In this document: piece after piece, positions 1 to 11,300 of the stretch
Numbering within the stretch: position 1 is the stretch's first letter
How the letters are laid out: each line of letters begins with the position of its first letter
Assembly: GCA_029747585.1 (NCBI GenBank)
Contig: JAPEVF010000083.1
Location: 1 to 64,000 of the forward strand
Origin: Pleurotus djamor
Lineage: Eukaryota; Basidiomycota; Agaricomycetes; Agaricales; Pleurotaceae
Length of the DNA stretch: 64,000 bases
Direction of reading: 5' to 3'
Notes under the pieces: generated by a model
The model's database searches: none
What the model was told of the DNA's origin: nothing
Seen by the model: only the letters and a program-made list of their open reading frames with translations
Translations under genes and position numbers: made by a program

Positions 1-416
1 CTTTTCGCCTCACGCGTCCCAGCAGGAGGGTCTGGCGGTTTCTTTGGCTCACTCTCCTGATCTGGTGCATCAGCCGGTTTCGACGAAGGATTCGGCGGTG
101 ACAACGAGGCCATTGGAGGCTCATTTTCGGTAGGCTTCGCTGGTTCGGGTGTTGCGTTTGGCTGAAGCGCTGCAATAGCAGACTTCAAGTCGATCGGCCA
201 TATACTATGCCTCACATATTGAGGCGCATGAAGTTCAAAGTTCAGACATATATCAATAATCTGATGGGGCGGCAGCAACGCGAGATATTTGCGCTTGAGT
301 TCATTTTCTGACTGATCTGTTTACGACGGGTTAAGCAGGCGTAGGTGTACTGTTTAGATCAACGCAAGAGGCGAACCTGGTGGTTGCAGAACAAGAGTCG
401 AGCTCCCAGCCTGCAT
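1..416 (-). CDS. Unknown conserved-looking protein, 5' part (runs off the window start)
   Basis: On the minus strand a start codon at 416-414 opens MQAGSSTLVLQPP. A 69-nt intron (376-308) with good GT/AG borders joins in phase to a second exon that stays open to base 1. Exon 2 begins ENELKRKYLALLPPHQ, continues with IIDICLNFELHAPQYV and ends in a proline/glutamate-rich tail (NATPEPAKPTENEPP, then DQESEPKKPPDPPAG). The LPPHQIIDICLNFELHAP block looks like a folded conserved segment, and the rest looks disordered. I do not recognise the family. The 3' end lies outside the window. The gene is divergent from the ABM-like gene starting at 811, with 394 bp between the two start codons. That the gene is real follows from the clean intron phase and the long open frame; its function is unknown. 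Confidence 0.55.
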
Positions 417-810
417 CGTTCCGGGGAGCTGCACAGTTTTTCAGAACAAGGTTCATTTTGAATCTCCGATACTATTCTGACTAGCGTTTGACCCAGATAA
501 ATTAGCGCCCATTTACCACTTACTTCGCAACTGTCATCATTCTGTTCACTTCCTGCGATTGACGAGCATCCAGTGGGCGTTCGGCCCTCATATATACTAT
601 TCTCGTTGGGGAAATTTCCAGCTTATTCCGGTGGAGAGTCGTGGGATCACTTATCAAGTGACAAGCATCTGACTCTAAATCTGACTAATGCGGCGCGCTG
701 CAGTGGTCATGCCTCGCTCAAGAATCCTGATGAACTCCCAGGCTAACAGTCTAAATATCTCTATCTGTCTCTATCCGGCTTGATCCATCCCTTGGTTATC
801 CTACCACATC
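417..810. promoter_or_regulatory. Divergent intergenic region, 394 bp
   Basis: This stretch lies between two divergent starts (416 minus, 811 plus). An AT-rich TATATACTAT block near 590-600 is the only TATA-like stretch noticed. Pyrimidine-rich sequence (tatctctatctgtctctatc, about 753-772) lies just before the plus-strand start, as is common upstream of basidiomycete start sites. No other element was recognised. Confidence 0.35.
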
Positions 811-1742
811 ATGTCCAAAGTCCCCGTCGTCGAATTCCTTGCCATCGACGCCTCTGAGGCCTATCTAGCCGACCACGGTCTAGTGACAAAGCTAATAGAC
901 CTCCTAAAAAAGGAAGAGGGTTTCATAAAGTACTGTATAAGCTTTCCCACTTCCTTCTAACCTTCCTTCAACTCCAACATTGCCTTCCTGGGCTGATCGA
1001 CGATCACCCTCATTCAGAGCGTACCATGGTTTTCAACAAGAAGATTCATCAAAAGCCTATGTCGCGATTGGTAAGTCCGCATTCTACATTAACAAGTTTA
1101 AATCGGATACGTCCGAAGGGCTTAGGCTTAAGGGAGGGGGAGCCCGGGGAACCTCCGAATCAATACAAACACCAACTCAACTGAGAACTGAGATAAGCTA
1201 CTTACTCAATATCTTCCCGACAGTTTGGGAAACATACGAGCACCATGAGGCTTTAATGAAATCCGCACATTACGGAACAGTCGTCGAGGCCTTCATGGCG
1301 CTCCTCGCCACCCCGAAAAGCTTCATCATGTCTCATTTCGAAACCGACCCTACCATCGCACTTGAGGCCCCCACCACCGAAGTGGCATTCATCACATTGA
1401 ACGATCTCAAAGAAAAGGATGCGTTGACGACGGAACTTGACGCACTCAACATCGTCTTCCAATCCGTCAAGGGGGTGCACCTCCCTTGGGCATTGGCATT
1501 TGCACGAGAGGTACCTGAGAAAGCGTTCATGTTGATTGGCTGGGACAATGCAGAGGTAAGCGATCCACGACTACATACTTCTTGACTTGAGTCGCAGTCA
1601 CTCAATGTTTCTCCCTTATCGCGGTACCCATCAGGCACATATCGCCGCCGTCTATGGGCCAGGTGGTCCCACCGACATCGTAGACAGAATCGGGAAGCTC
1701 GCGGGGCTATCTGTCCACCACGCATCCTTCCAGAAAGTCTAG
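811..1742 (+). CDS. ABM-like (dimeric alpha/beta-barrel) domain protein
   Basis: Four exons (811-930, 1018-1070, 1224-1555, 1635-1742) join in phase across three GT-AG introns of 87, 153 and 79 nt, giving about 203 residues. The protein starts MSKVPVVEFLAIDASEAY. Exon 2 gives YHGFQQEDSSKAYVAI, which runs through the splice into VWETYEHHEALM. The second half repeats this layout: VAFITLNDL, later KAFMLIGWDNAEAHIAAV. A beta strand, then Trp, then a His-containing helix is the usual pattern of antibiotic-biosynthesis-monooxygenase-like barrels, so I read two fused half-barrels. Members range from small monooxygenases to proteins of unknown role; no catalytic residue can be assigned here. No signal peptide is seen, so it is probably cytosolic. 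The family call is by pattern only; existence is more certain than function. Confidence 0.55.
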
Positions 1743-3309
1743 CTGAACGTCAAAGAAGGAGCCCTTAGTATAAGTAGAAGGTACAATGTAATCCTAGTAT
1801 CTTTAGCCTGCCGGACGAAATACAACGCTTCTTTCAACCGTGCTTCAAGGTCAACACAACTTCCAAATCGCAGCTTCTTTGCAATCTGGGCACCAATCGT
1901 GCATTTGGATTGAGGCAATCGACACCGACAATCGATTGTACACGTACACAGTGGCACAATTCAATCAAATTGTATTCACACTCAGCACGCGATTCGGAGA
2001 AACGACAGGTATATACGAGATCACGACTACAGAGCTGAGGCAAACGGAGGACACATACTAAGCTACGGAACATAGAGACGAAACAGATAGCGTAGGGACA
2101 ATGCATAACTGTGGATGAATGCGTAGGTATGGATCGCGTCAACCAACGGCAACATATGAGACCAGGAAGGACCGTAGATCGTGGGGTGGCGGTGGTGATG
2201 ATGATGAAGGTAGTCTGGATTGTCCCGACGAATCCCAGGCGAGGGATGCATACGTGTATACGGAAGCGAGGTTTTGCGGTGAGTAACCAAAGACGGGAAC
2301 ACAACGTCTGAAGTGGTACGACCGACAGGGAGGGATCTGCAACGGAGGAAGCTGAAGAGTAAAAGAGTAACCATCTATAGATCAATGAAAAGATGGGTAT
2401 CCGCTCAGGCCAAAACAAAAAACAACCACGAGCGACGGAACATCGCCAACGAAACGACGCACCAGAACAATCCGAAACCAAAAGAACACAAAAGGATCAG
2501 ATCACTTGCAAGTTTATCGAGAGTAGCTAGAATAGTTGGGAGGTTGGGAAAAAGAACCATAGAATCACAAAGAGGTATGTAGTACACGGGCTGATGGATG
2601 AAGGCGAGAGATTGCATGCAATGGGTAATCAAAACCCACATAATTAGTAAAGGATTGGTAGGGTGTTAGGTTGGTAGAGAGAAGGGGAGTGCGGGATGAG
2701 GGGAAGAGGGGAAGGGGAAGAGAAGGAGGTGTAAGGAGGAGGTGTAAGGAGGAAGACGAGCCTGGGAGGTGCAAGGGAAGATGATGAAGACTAAGAGATG
2801 AGTGGATGAGGAGGGCATGAAGACGCGGATGACGATTGAAGGATAGTAGCACAAATGACAATGATGGTAACCAAAAAGAAGAAGGAAAAGTCTTGAGAGT
2901 ATGGATGAGGGATGAGTGTATATTGTAAATGTAGGACGTGAAATGCATGGATTGACATTGCGTGAAAAGAGAAAAGAAAGAATGCAAAATGAGGCTGAGA
3001 TGGAGTGAGGTGGAGGGGCAGGGTAGGGTAGGGGGAAATTGCGAGAGAAAATCCTGAAGAAGAAAGGAAGAAACGATGACGCGGACATGATGAGATCGAT
3101 GATGCAAAGGCGGCAGAGAGGAGGTGAAGAGAACGAGACATGGAGGGGTAGTACATGACGCCGGGGGAGGGGCAGGAAGAAAGGATCAGGCATAGCGAAA
3201 GTGACGGCGAGGGTAACGGCGAGGAGTCAAACTACAACTCTCAAGGCATGGGCGAACCAGNAAAACGACCGTCAAGCCAGAGACACAACCTAGCAAACGT
3301 GCCAATGAT
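1743..3309. other. Convergent intergenic region without a supported gene
   Basis: This lies between the 3' ends of the ABM-like gene (plus) and the CENP-B-type gene (minus). Open frames here are leucine/serine/proline-rich and come from pyrimidine tracts on the minus strand; none has domain character or a usable splice pattern. The distal half is probably 3' UTR of the minus-strand gene. The N at 3261 is isolated. Confidence 0.5.
2640..3200. repeat. Purine-rich asymmetric tract
   Basis: About 560 bp in which the plus strand is dominated by G and A (for example gaggggaagaggggaagggg). It includes a short duplication, AGGAGGTGTAAGG, seen twice near 2725-2755. The complementary strand is therefore a long pyrimidine tract, and it is the transcribed sense of the neighbouring minus-strand gene. 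Such asymmetry can form triplex or R-loop structures; that consequence is inference. Confidence 0.6.
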
Positions 3310-5370
3310 TTAGCGACCCCCTTGAAAGTCGACTCCACTTCCAGCTTGGAACAGAGCAACCTTGACATTATACAGCGCATTTCGATCCTCCTGCTTGACA
3401 ATGCCTTTCCCAATCGTATCCAAGAACGTAATGACAGTCGTCATCGCCTCTTCCGCATCAGCCAGTGTAGGCTGCGTAGGCGCACGAGGGAGTCGCGGGC
3501 CTTCTGAGTGATATATCTGTTGCCCCGAGTGCGTCTCGATGTACATACCCGGGGCGTCTTGGATGAGTACGGGTATGGCTACAGCGGGAGGGTCGAGCTG
3601 CGGGTCAATGGTGGGTGGGTGCATGGAGATATCATCGTGCGGCTGGGAGTGTGAGTGCGAGGCGTGGGGTTCTTGGTGTTGATGTTGGTCAAGGTGGTGG
3701 TGGTGGCCTTGACTACTATAATGGTCGGTAAGCTCGGCGACGTCTGAATGTTGCGAGTGCGAAGGGTGAGTCATCGGTGTGGGCCAAGCAGGCTGTAGAG
3801 ATAGCGACGGCATGCTATGGTGGTGCATCGGCGCACCAGACGGTCCAGGTGTATTCCTATCATCAAGGTGCAACCCGGAGTGGTTATGCATGTGGTCTCT
3901 GGCATCCTCGAAATGTTCGTCGTCGTCGTCATCATCCACATCATCGTGGAGAGGCGACGCCTGCCTCAGCAGGTAGGCCATCCCAAAGGGCGTCTTGCCG
4001 AAGTTCAACCACTTTCCACCCTTGATGTTGTTCCGATGCTTGAAGTTTTCTATCCAGCCGCTGCTGGCTTTGAACTTTTCGTCGTCATACCCTACTTCGT
4101 GCGCGAATTCCTTCGCCTTTGAGCGAATCATCGCGTCCGAGAGGGATTGGTTGCTCGTAGTGGCCTGCTCGAGCCAATTCCTGAGCTTGATCTCGATGGT
4201 CGGGAATTTAGAGGGCCTACAAAGGAAAAGCGTCAGAAAAGGGTAAAATAGTAGATATATGCGCCGTGTCTGTACCTGTGCTTGGCAACTTTGGGGTTGG
4301 TACCGTCGTCCATGTTCAGCCATTTGCTCTTGTTCTTGAGGATCTTGCTAATGGTGCTCCGCTCAACACCATAGCGGACAGCGATGTCCTCCTGCCGTGC
4401 ATTCGGGTGGTCTTTGTGATACTGGCAGATGGCCTTGCGGTCCACGTTGAAGAGTCGCTGCTTGCGCTGTTTGGTACGAGCTGGCGGTAGAGACGGAAAC
4501 GTCTGGGGCAAGCCACTATTTGCGAGCGCCGCAATCGGCGAACCAAGCGTGGATCCGTCTTTCAAGAGGCGAAGGCCTGATGTCGACGTGGGCCCGGAGG
4601 CGGAGGACGAAACGGACGTCAAAGCGGACGCGACGCTGAGTGCTGGGGAGGCCGAGCGGGGGTTGGTGGAGGCTGAGCTGGAATTGGAGCGCGAATNGCT
4701 GGGCTGGGAAGAGCTGGGAGCTGGTCCGTGCGTCAAAGCCAGACGAGGATGCTGAAGACGAGGTGGATGCGGGTGTCAGGGGGAACTGAGGCGACCGCAT
4801 GGAACTCGACATGCCTGTAGCAGACCCGATTGATAGCGTAAGCGTTTCACGCTCGGGGAAGGGCACGGAAGGTGTGGCGGCGCTCTGTGGGACGGCCGCG
4901 TCGTGTAAATCGAGTGAGTTTGACGCAGCGTTGGGTGTCTGAGGTCTCGAAGACTCTGGCAGCATCATGCCATAGTACATGCCCTGTCGCTATACACATC
5001 GTCCATCCCACCGCCAGCAACAGTCAGACACGCAGAATTTTCCGTGAATATGCGATAGATGACTTACCGAGTCGTGAGGTGAAGACTGGGAGAATCTTCG
5101 GTGTGGCGCGCCATTTTGTTGCTGCTGCTGGGATGCGATTGCGGCGCGTTGTCTCCTTGTGAGGACGCGATCTGGGCCGATGCTGGAGTGGATTTGGGAG
5201 AACTGGGGATCTGCGGAGGACGAGGAGGAGGAGGAAGGGTCGTGAAAGTCGTGCTGCTGTGCGTAGGTGAGGGGGTACGAGGGTGATGCGGGTGAAGGGT
5301 AGTCGTGACTGTGACGGGCAAAGTCGAGCGACGACCAGGACGCGGAGGATTGCTGCTGGCTGTGGTCCAT
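3310..5370 (-). CDS. CENP-B-type helix-turn-helix DNA-binding protein
   Basis: The start is ATG at 5370-5368 (gccATGg context), beginning MDHSQQQSSASWSS. Introns interrupt near 5065 and 4265. A long Ser/Thr/Pro-rich leader is followed by a first HTH (RKQRLFNVDRKAICQYHKDH, then VERSTISKILKNKSKW), a CENP-B/psq-type fold. Across the next intron comes a second, Tc5/CENP-B-type HTH (IEIKLRNWLEQATTS to GWIENFKHRNNI). The C-terminal part has an acidic run (DVDDDDDDEH) and a His-rich stretch (HHHHLDQHQHQ), then ends AGSGVDFQGGR. There is no DDE transposase catalytic domain, so this is a nuclear DNA-binding protein of the Abp1/CENP-B/jerky class, possibly a domesticated transposase turned regulator. 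The N at 4697 breaks the frame; without it the Ser-rich linker reads through. Target sites are unknown. Confidence 0.8.
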
Positions 5371-8300
5371 GGCGTGGGCGCTGTGAAGGGCTGCGAGTCC
5401 CACCAAAGGCGTTGGGGGAGGCGGAGGACAGACAAGACAACGTTTCTTCTGCTATAAAGTCCCCTCACATCCAGTTTCCTTTTTGAGACATTTCTTGTTT
5501 GGGACGCTTGACAACCTCCCCCTTTGTTGTTCCAACTCTGCCTCGGAAATGACCTCGCTCAACAAGTCTCCAGCTCTCCCACAACGCGCGATCCCGTATC
5601 TCGGCAAGGAGACAAGGTTTACCGTTGAATCGCCCCCCAACCTCGATCCCTCAAATCTTCCATTCCAGCCTGATGATTCGATCCCATGTCTTCCAAACAT
5701 TCTCCACAGAATATTCACTTCCACCTTCTGCTTATCTCCTCCCTCATACATCAAAATGGCCTCACACGCCCCACGCCTCTCCTTGATTTCATCTGCGGCT
5801 ACTCTCAACCGCCCACTTGCACTCGCACTGGCCCGTGTTGCTTTCTACTGCCAGACCAATATAGCCCCACTCGTTTTCTGTATCTCGACACCATAAACTT
5901 TCATCCCCACCTTCTTCTCATGTTGCCTACTCCTCCGGAATGTTCCGGTCTCCCAGTTGACTCCAACAGCTATCGATCGACGACTGGCCCATCGCCATTG
6001 CTGTCAACCCCGGCGCAGACAAACTTGACAGCTCTGAGCTCTTCTTTTGCAGCGCAGCGGCACGTAGGACAACCTTGAAGCTAAGGACAAGCAGTAGCTC
6101 TCAATGCGACTACGCATCGTGTTTCTCTTGAACCAGGCACGCGTACTCTCACCACCAAAAAATCAGGTCCAGAAGCCAGATCCCACACGACAGATATAGA
6201 CGAACGGCTTCTCTAGGCATTAGTAACTCCTTCGCGAATCGCAGTGCGTATATCAAAAACAGCAAACAGCAAGCAGGCCCCCCCTTCTTATCCAAACATG
6301 AACCATGAACTTTGAGCCAGAAGGTAACGTGAATTGTTACCACCCCAGCTCGTGGCAGCATCACAAGACGCAGTGATTCCGCATTGCCGCAAACCTTCAC
6401 ATTCACGTTTTTATCGACCACGGTTCGACATAGGCTCTAGTGCTTCCAAACTCTCTCACCCAGCTCAGTGATACCAAGTCTCTCTGATCATGATAAGGAT
6501 AATCCTGTATCTCGATCTCAACAAAAATGGCAGGAACACTAGATGGCTTCTACTCCTGGAAGTAAATCATCCGAGTAAGCGCCCTACAAGCGCCCGAACC
6601 CAACACGAAACACGCTGCAAAACCCGAATGAACTTGAATGAATAGGCCAAGGACCCTTGTTGTCCAGGTTCTTCGTCCCCTTTTTCCCACCTCAGAAGCG
6701 GAAATACATCTGACGACCCTCCTTCTCTCCTGACAGCTTTATACCCACCATTTTCCGCAGCACCGTGACCTTGGATAAGCTTCTCAGTTCCCTGAGACTT
6801 GAGCCCTCCCAGAATCCCAATGAGTTCAAGCTCTGAGTTCTTCGATTGGATGATCGCCGGGTAGCGGGCGTACTAGTAGGAAGCTATGATCACGCTCTTC
6901 GGCAAAATCAATGTTTATACACTAGCAAGACTTGGATCGAACTTGGTGCATCGCGTTTACTTACGTCTACGATGGGGATGACAGACGGATCGATTGGACT
7001 TCTCCCTCCATCCCTTTCCCTCCACCGCTCCGCTTCTCACTTCACTTGCTTCCTCGCTTCGCGACTTACCGTTTTCAAACAATCTATTTATCGAACGACC
7101 TCTACCCTGGCTCTAACGTTATTGATGCGGCAATAGTGACGGCTTTCTCAACGTCATCCCATCTTACTCTGGCTGAGTCCCTACCGTTGATCAGTACATA
7201 TTGTGTGGGATCCCGAACGTCGTGAAACCAGCGTGGTGAGAATGGAGGAGACTTACTATAATTGACAAGTAATTCCAGGAAGCCATCCCTGAGGCCTGAC
7301 CTCTCTTCAATTGGAAGTCAAACTCAAAGAACTCGGAAAAGAAGAAAGGATTGGGAAGATCTAGTCCCGAACCTCTTGTATGTCGTTTACGGCAAATCAG
7401 ATGGGGATGCCTCGATTGGGATGGTGTTTCCCTCGGGTGAGTTTTAAGCCTCGAACGCGGGACGAGAGGGAACGGTGAGGGATGTTCGATGCATGAACAA
7501 TCCCGATTTTGATTGTTTTCCGAGACCGTTTCGTGGAGATGGTTCAGTGCTTCGTTGATGGCGTTAGGCTGGACATGCAGTTTGCGCATGGTTCCCCCCT
7601 TGCTCCTGTTATCTTCGTGTTTTCCCCCTTGTTTTGTTTCCGTTTCTGTGAATTGAAACATCCGACGCGTCGATGTGCTGGTATTATTGATAACGAGAGA
7701 TATCCAACCCACTCGGAATTTCTCCGATGTTTTTTCTTCGCTTTCCCCCAAGGAGTCCTGGATCTCATAACAGTCAAAATAAAACTTCTTCTCTCTAAAT
7801 TAAACAAAATGATCTATGCTAATGCAAAACGAAGCTTCATTTCTTTTCCTTCCTTCGTTTGTTGACCCCTTCGTAAAACATTGCCGTCCTTACCATTTCC
7901 TACCCAACTTTTCTCATCCTCGCCAAATTCTTCGCTCATCATCGTTCAACGTTCAACAATTAATGTGCCAAGCTGTGAAAGGGGTGAAAAAATCGCTTAC
8001 AACAGTTCTACCGCCTACGTTGCCGTTAATGTTTCCTTAGGTTCTAGGATTCTAGGACATCCGACGACTGGCGAGGCGAGGAAATGTCAGAGAAAATATG
8101 TTTTTCCATGAACAAGCGGCCAGGCGGATCAAAAAAATTAAAGCAGGGATGTTTTTGGAGATAAGGTTGTGCCGCATGCGCGTTGTGTGGATCTTGTCCC
8201 AGCAGGGATTTAATCCCCCATGGTCATTAACTGCTACTGTTGCTTCAAGTTGGACTAAGAAGAAAGAGGGGAGGTGTCTAACGGAAAATGCCTGGTCACC

Positions 8301-11300
8301 GTCGTGCGTTCAACGTTCATTGGAGAGATCCATGCAAGGGTGCTGACATATGTTGACCGTCCCAAAATAATTTACGCGTCCTCGCATTAACCTGACCTCG
8401 GTCAGGAACATGTCCGTTCCACCGCGTGCTCGTTCGCCGAAAAATGGGAAGTACCAAAATCGTTGAATCGTTCTTCCTTTAATTTTTTTTTTTCGCGTTT
8501 GCGTTTTCGCCGATGGAGTGTAGAGGTGCTTACCCCACTTAGTAGATTAGGATACGGAGAAGCTAAGAAGCTTGTCCTTAGGCTCAGGCCTGAAACAATT
8601 CTTTGCGAAAACATTGACATTGGAAGACGCGACCCTCTGGAAGATGCACAGTTGTAATGGAATAGAGAGTAAGATTAGTTTATGATATATTACTTGTTGA
8701 TTGTTCGAGCTTGCAATGAGTGGGGTGGGAGTGACGCGCGTTGCCTAGCCAAGGATAAGCTAGTCGGATGGATTGGGGCCGAATAAACGACCTTGATGAG
8801 AGATGGGATGTTTAACGAATTTCGAGAGGTACCGTAGCCAGGGGCACTCCTGAGCATCCATTCTTCCAAGTAATATCCGTTTTCGAGCCGCCGCAATTCT
8901 CAGAGCTCATTGTGAATGTTTCCAAGAGTAATGGGAAGCACCATTGAAGGCCCCAAGTTTTGGCCGAGTCTTCGCGGCAAGTCATCTCGCAGCTTCATTT
9001 GCAGCGCTCCCGAGCAACTTCGAAAGCGTCGAAGTTTCTGCTGGCGTGAACATTCATTGACGCGGAATGAATCAACAAAGGGTGCTCGTCCGCCCACCGG
9101 CGCTGTCGGCGTATCAAGGGACAGAAGAAAGGGGTATAAAGGGGTGAGTTGATCAAGGACGGAAGTAAATGGGTCGTTAAGCGCCCAATCGGCGGAACAC
9201 ATGGGCTTGGCCTGTTCAACTTTTTCTTCTATTGCAACCGTCCGAACTGTACTGGTCACTTATACTTGGATGCGCATCATTGACACCAACCTCACCTCGA
9301 GAATGTGTATGAAGACTGGCCATCACGGCCATCGTTCAGCCGAGTCGGCGGTCGACGACCATGTGCAGACCTTCATGGCTATTCAATGCATCATCAGATC
9401 GAACCGTCAGATGCATGACCTACTGAGCGCATCGCGTCCCTTCTTCTCATATCTCCCCCGACCCACCGATCAACTTCTCAATTATAACGATACTTGTGGG
9501 CTTGTGACAGGGTCCGGAAGACCTGACTCGAACTGCAGGTTCTGATCTACTATGCGATACGCAGCATGTTCTCTGTCGATCGCTGGGAAGCTTGATGCTC
9601 AATGGAACCTAGTACAGCTCACGCGCAATGCCCCACTTCTCGGGATGCTGAGTACCGCTAAGCACTGGGTACTCTCCAGCGGCGAGTCTGGCCGGCCCTT
9701 GGAAGCTCCGTGACCCTTTTGAACCTACGCTGGGTTTGAGTTGGGGCCTTGTTTTACCGAAGAATGTTCCTCTCTTTCTATCTACTGCCTATCTGTGGTA
9801 TGGAGAAGGCTTACAACTTGGGACTCTCGTGGTTTAGCCGGTCTCACCACACACTAGCTGTTTGATTCATGCTGTCTAAGCGCTTTTTGGTTTATTTGTG
9901 GTTGCTCATGTTCCGTCCCCTTGATACGAGGACTTCGCTTCTAGAGATGCCTTTATCCTTTGTCCCCATGCCGCGAAAGCAACAATTCGCGCGTTCAACT
10001 CGCATTGAGCTTCCACAAGCCCGCATCAAATTTATACATCCCTCATGCTCGACCTGCGCCTTTTCATACTTCTCTAATGAAATCCTTACGCGAGGCCGCC
10101 ATGATCTTTGACGTGCCTCACCGACGTCGTGCGCCCAGCTTTCTATGGCTTCGGGATCTGTGCGACTCAATCCATTAAGCTGGGGTACCACCCGGTCTAG
10201 ATCTCCTTGTATCCTCGTACGGTTTGGACCGAAATAACATGTGGAGCATATATATAAAAGACCCCTTCGACGATTGACACGGCTAGGGTCGACCAAGTAC
10301 TCCGCACCTTTAAGTGGCTTGGTCTGGATCGGAGGTGCCTCCGTTTACTTACTCGAACTTGGATGTCCTACTCCCCCGCCGGTGGTACGAAGAATCTGCC
10401 CTTTTTCTGATCGCGTCATTCTCTTGTGCGCTCGGCAACGGCTTCATCGTCAATCGGGACTTTCTTGGGTCATCAGGTACAACATGCTCTCGCACTCTTT
10501 GCGGCAATGAGCTGCCAAAGTATCTGTTGCTCAGTAGCGATGTCATCCATCAGTGCTCATGAGTCATGTCTCGCAGCAAGAGCCACTTCATTGGTTTAGT
10601 TGGCTGGCTGTGGGACCTTCGAGAAGTGGAACCCGAATACCTTCTGTGGCGGAGCATTCTCTCTCTTCTTCAAGCCATCATTACGCTGAGGTGAAGCCGC
10701 ATGAGTCTCTTGGAGTCCCTCAATCACCACTAATACACCACTGTTTGGTGGCTCTATAAGACTATACTTCGAGGGATTCGACACACTCTTACTTATCCCA
10801 CGTGTGGAACACACTTCGAGTCATTTCGCGACATAGAGATGCTATGTATACCCGTCGATCGTCCTCGCAGTGAATCGGGCATCTGGTATCTTTCAAAGCT
10901 GTTGTCTGCGTGTCCGTGTTCTTCTGTATCGACTCTCCATTTGGTTCCTCGACGGTCATTGGAAGGATAAGACGATGGTACAAACAACACTCGAACCACA
11001 ACAGAGGCACATTGGTATTTTTGTTGCCGAACAGGTTTCCAGCGATCAGGCATGATTCTCATAGTTCCACGCCACGCTCCTCCCTCCGAGAAGCAAGCCC
11101 ACGTCCGCTTCTAGACATGCAGCGCACAGAATAGAAAACTTGGGAAACAAGGCGGGGATATGCCTTGCCTAAGCCTCTATCAATGCGATGCATGTATTGT
11201 ATTCATCGGAGCACAGGGGCATTCCCAAACCAAGGGATGGTAAATTTAGGCTTTTGATGTTGGTACTTGAACGTGAGTAGTTACAATAGGCCGCCGTTGA

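Noticed and set aside
1834..3193. Several minus-strand open frames rich in Leu, Ser, Pro and His
   Set aside because: They are the translation of a long pyrimidine tract, change frame freely, show no domain and overlap one another.
3310..5370. Active DNA transposon reading of the CENP-B/Tc5-type gene
   Set aside because: No DDE catalytic domain and no terminal inverted repeats around the gene.
5483..6078. Plus-strand 137- and 130-codon frames upstream of the CENP-B-type gene
   Set aside because: Overlapping frames in pyrimidine-rich sequence, without domain or splice support; more likely leader or promoter DNA.
9490..9545. Minus-strand CAGTTCGAGTCAGG, similar to a tRNA T-loop
   Set aside because: The stem does not pair beyond one base and the rest of a cloverleaf is missing.
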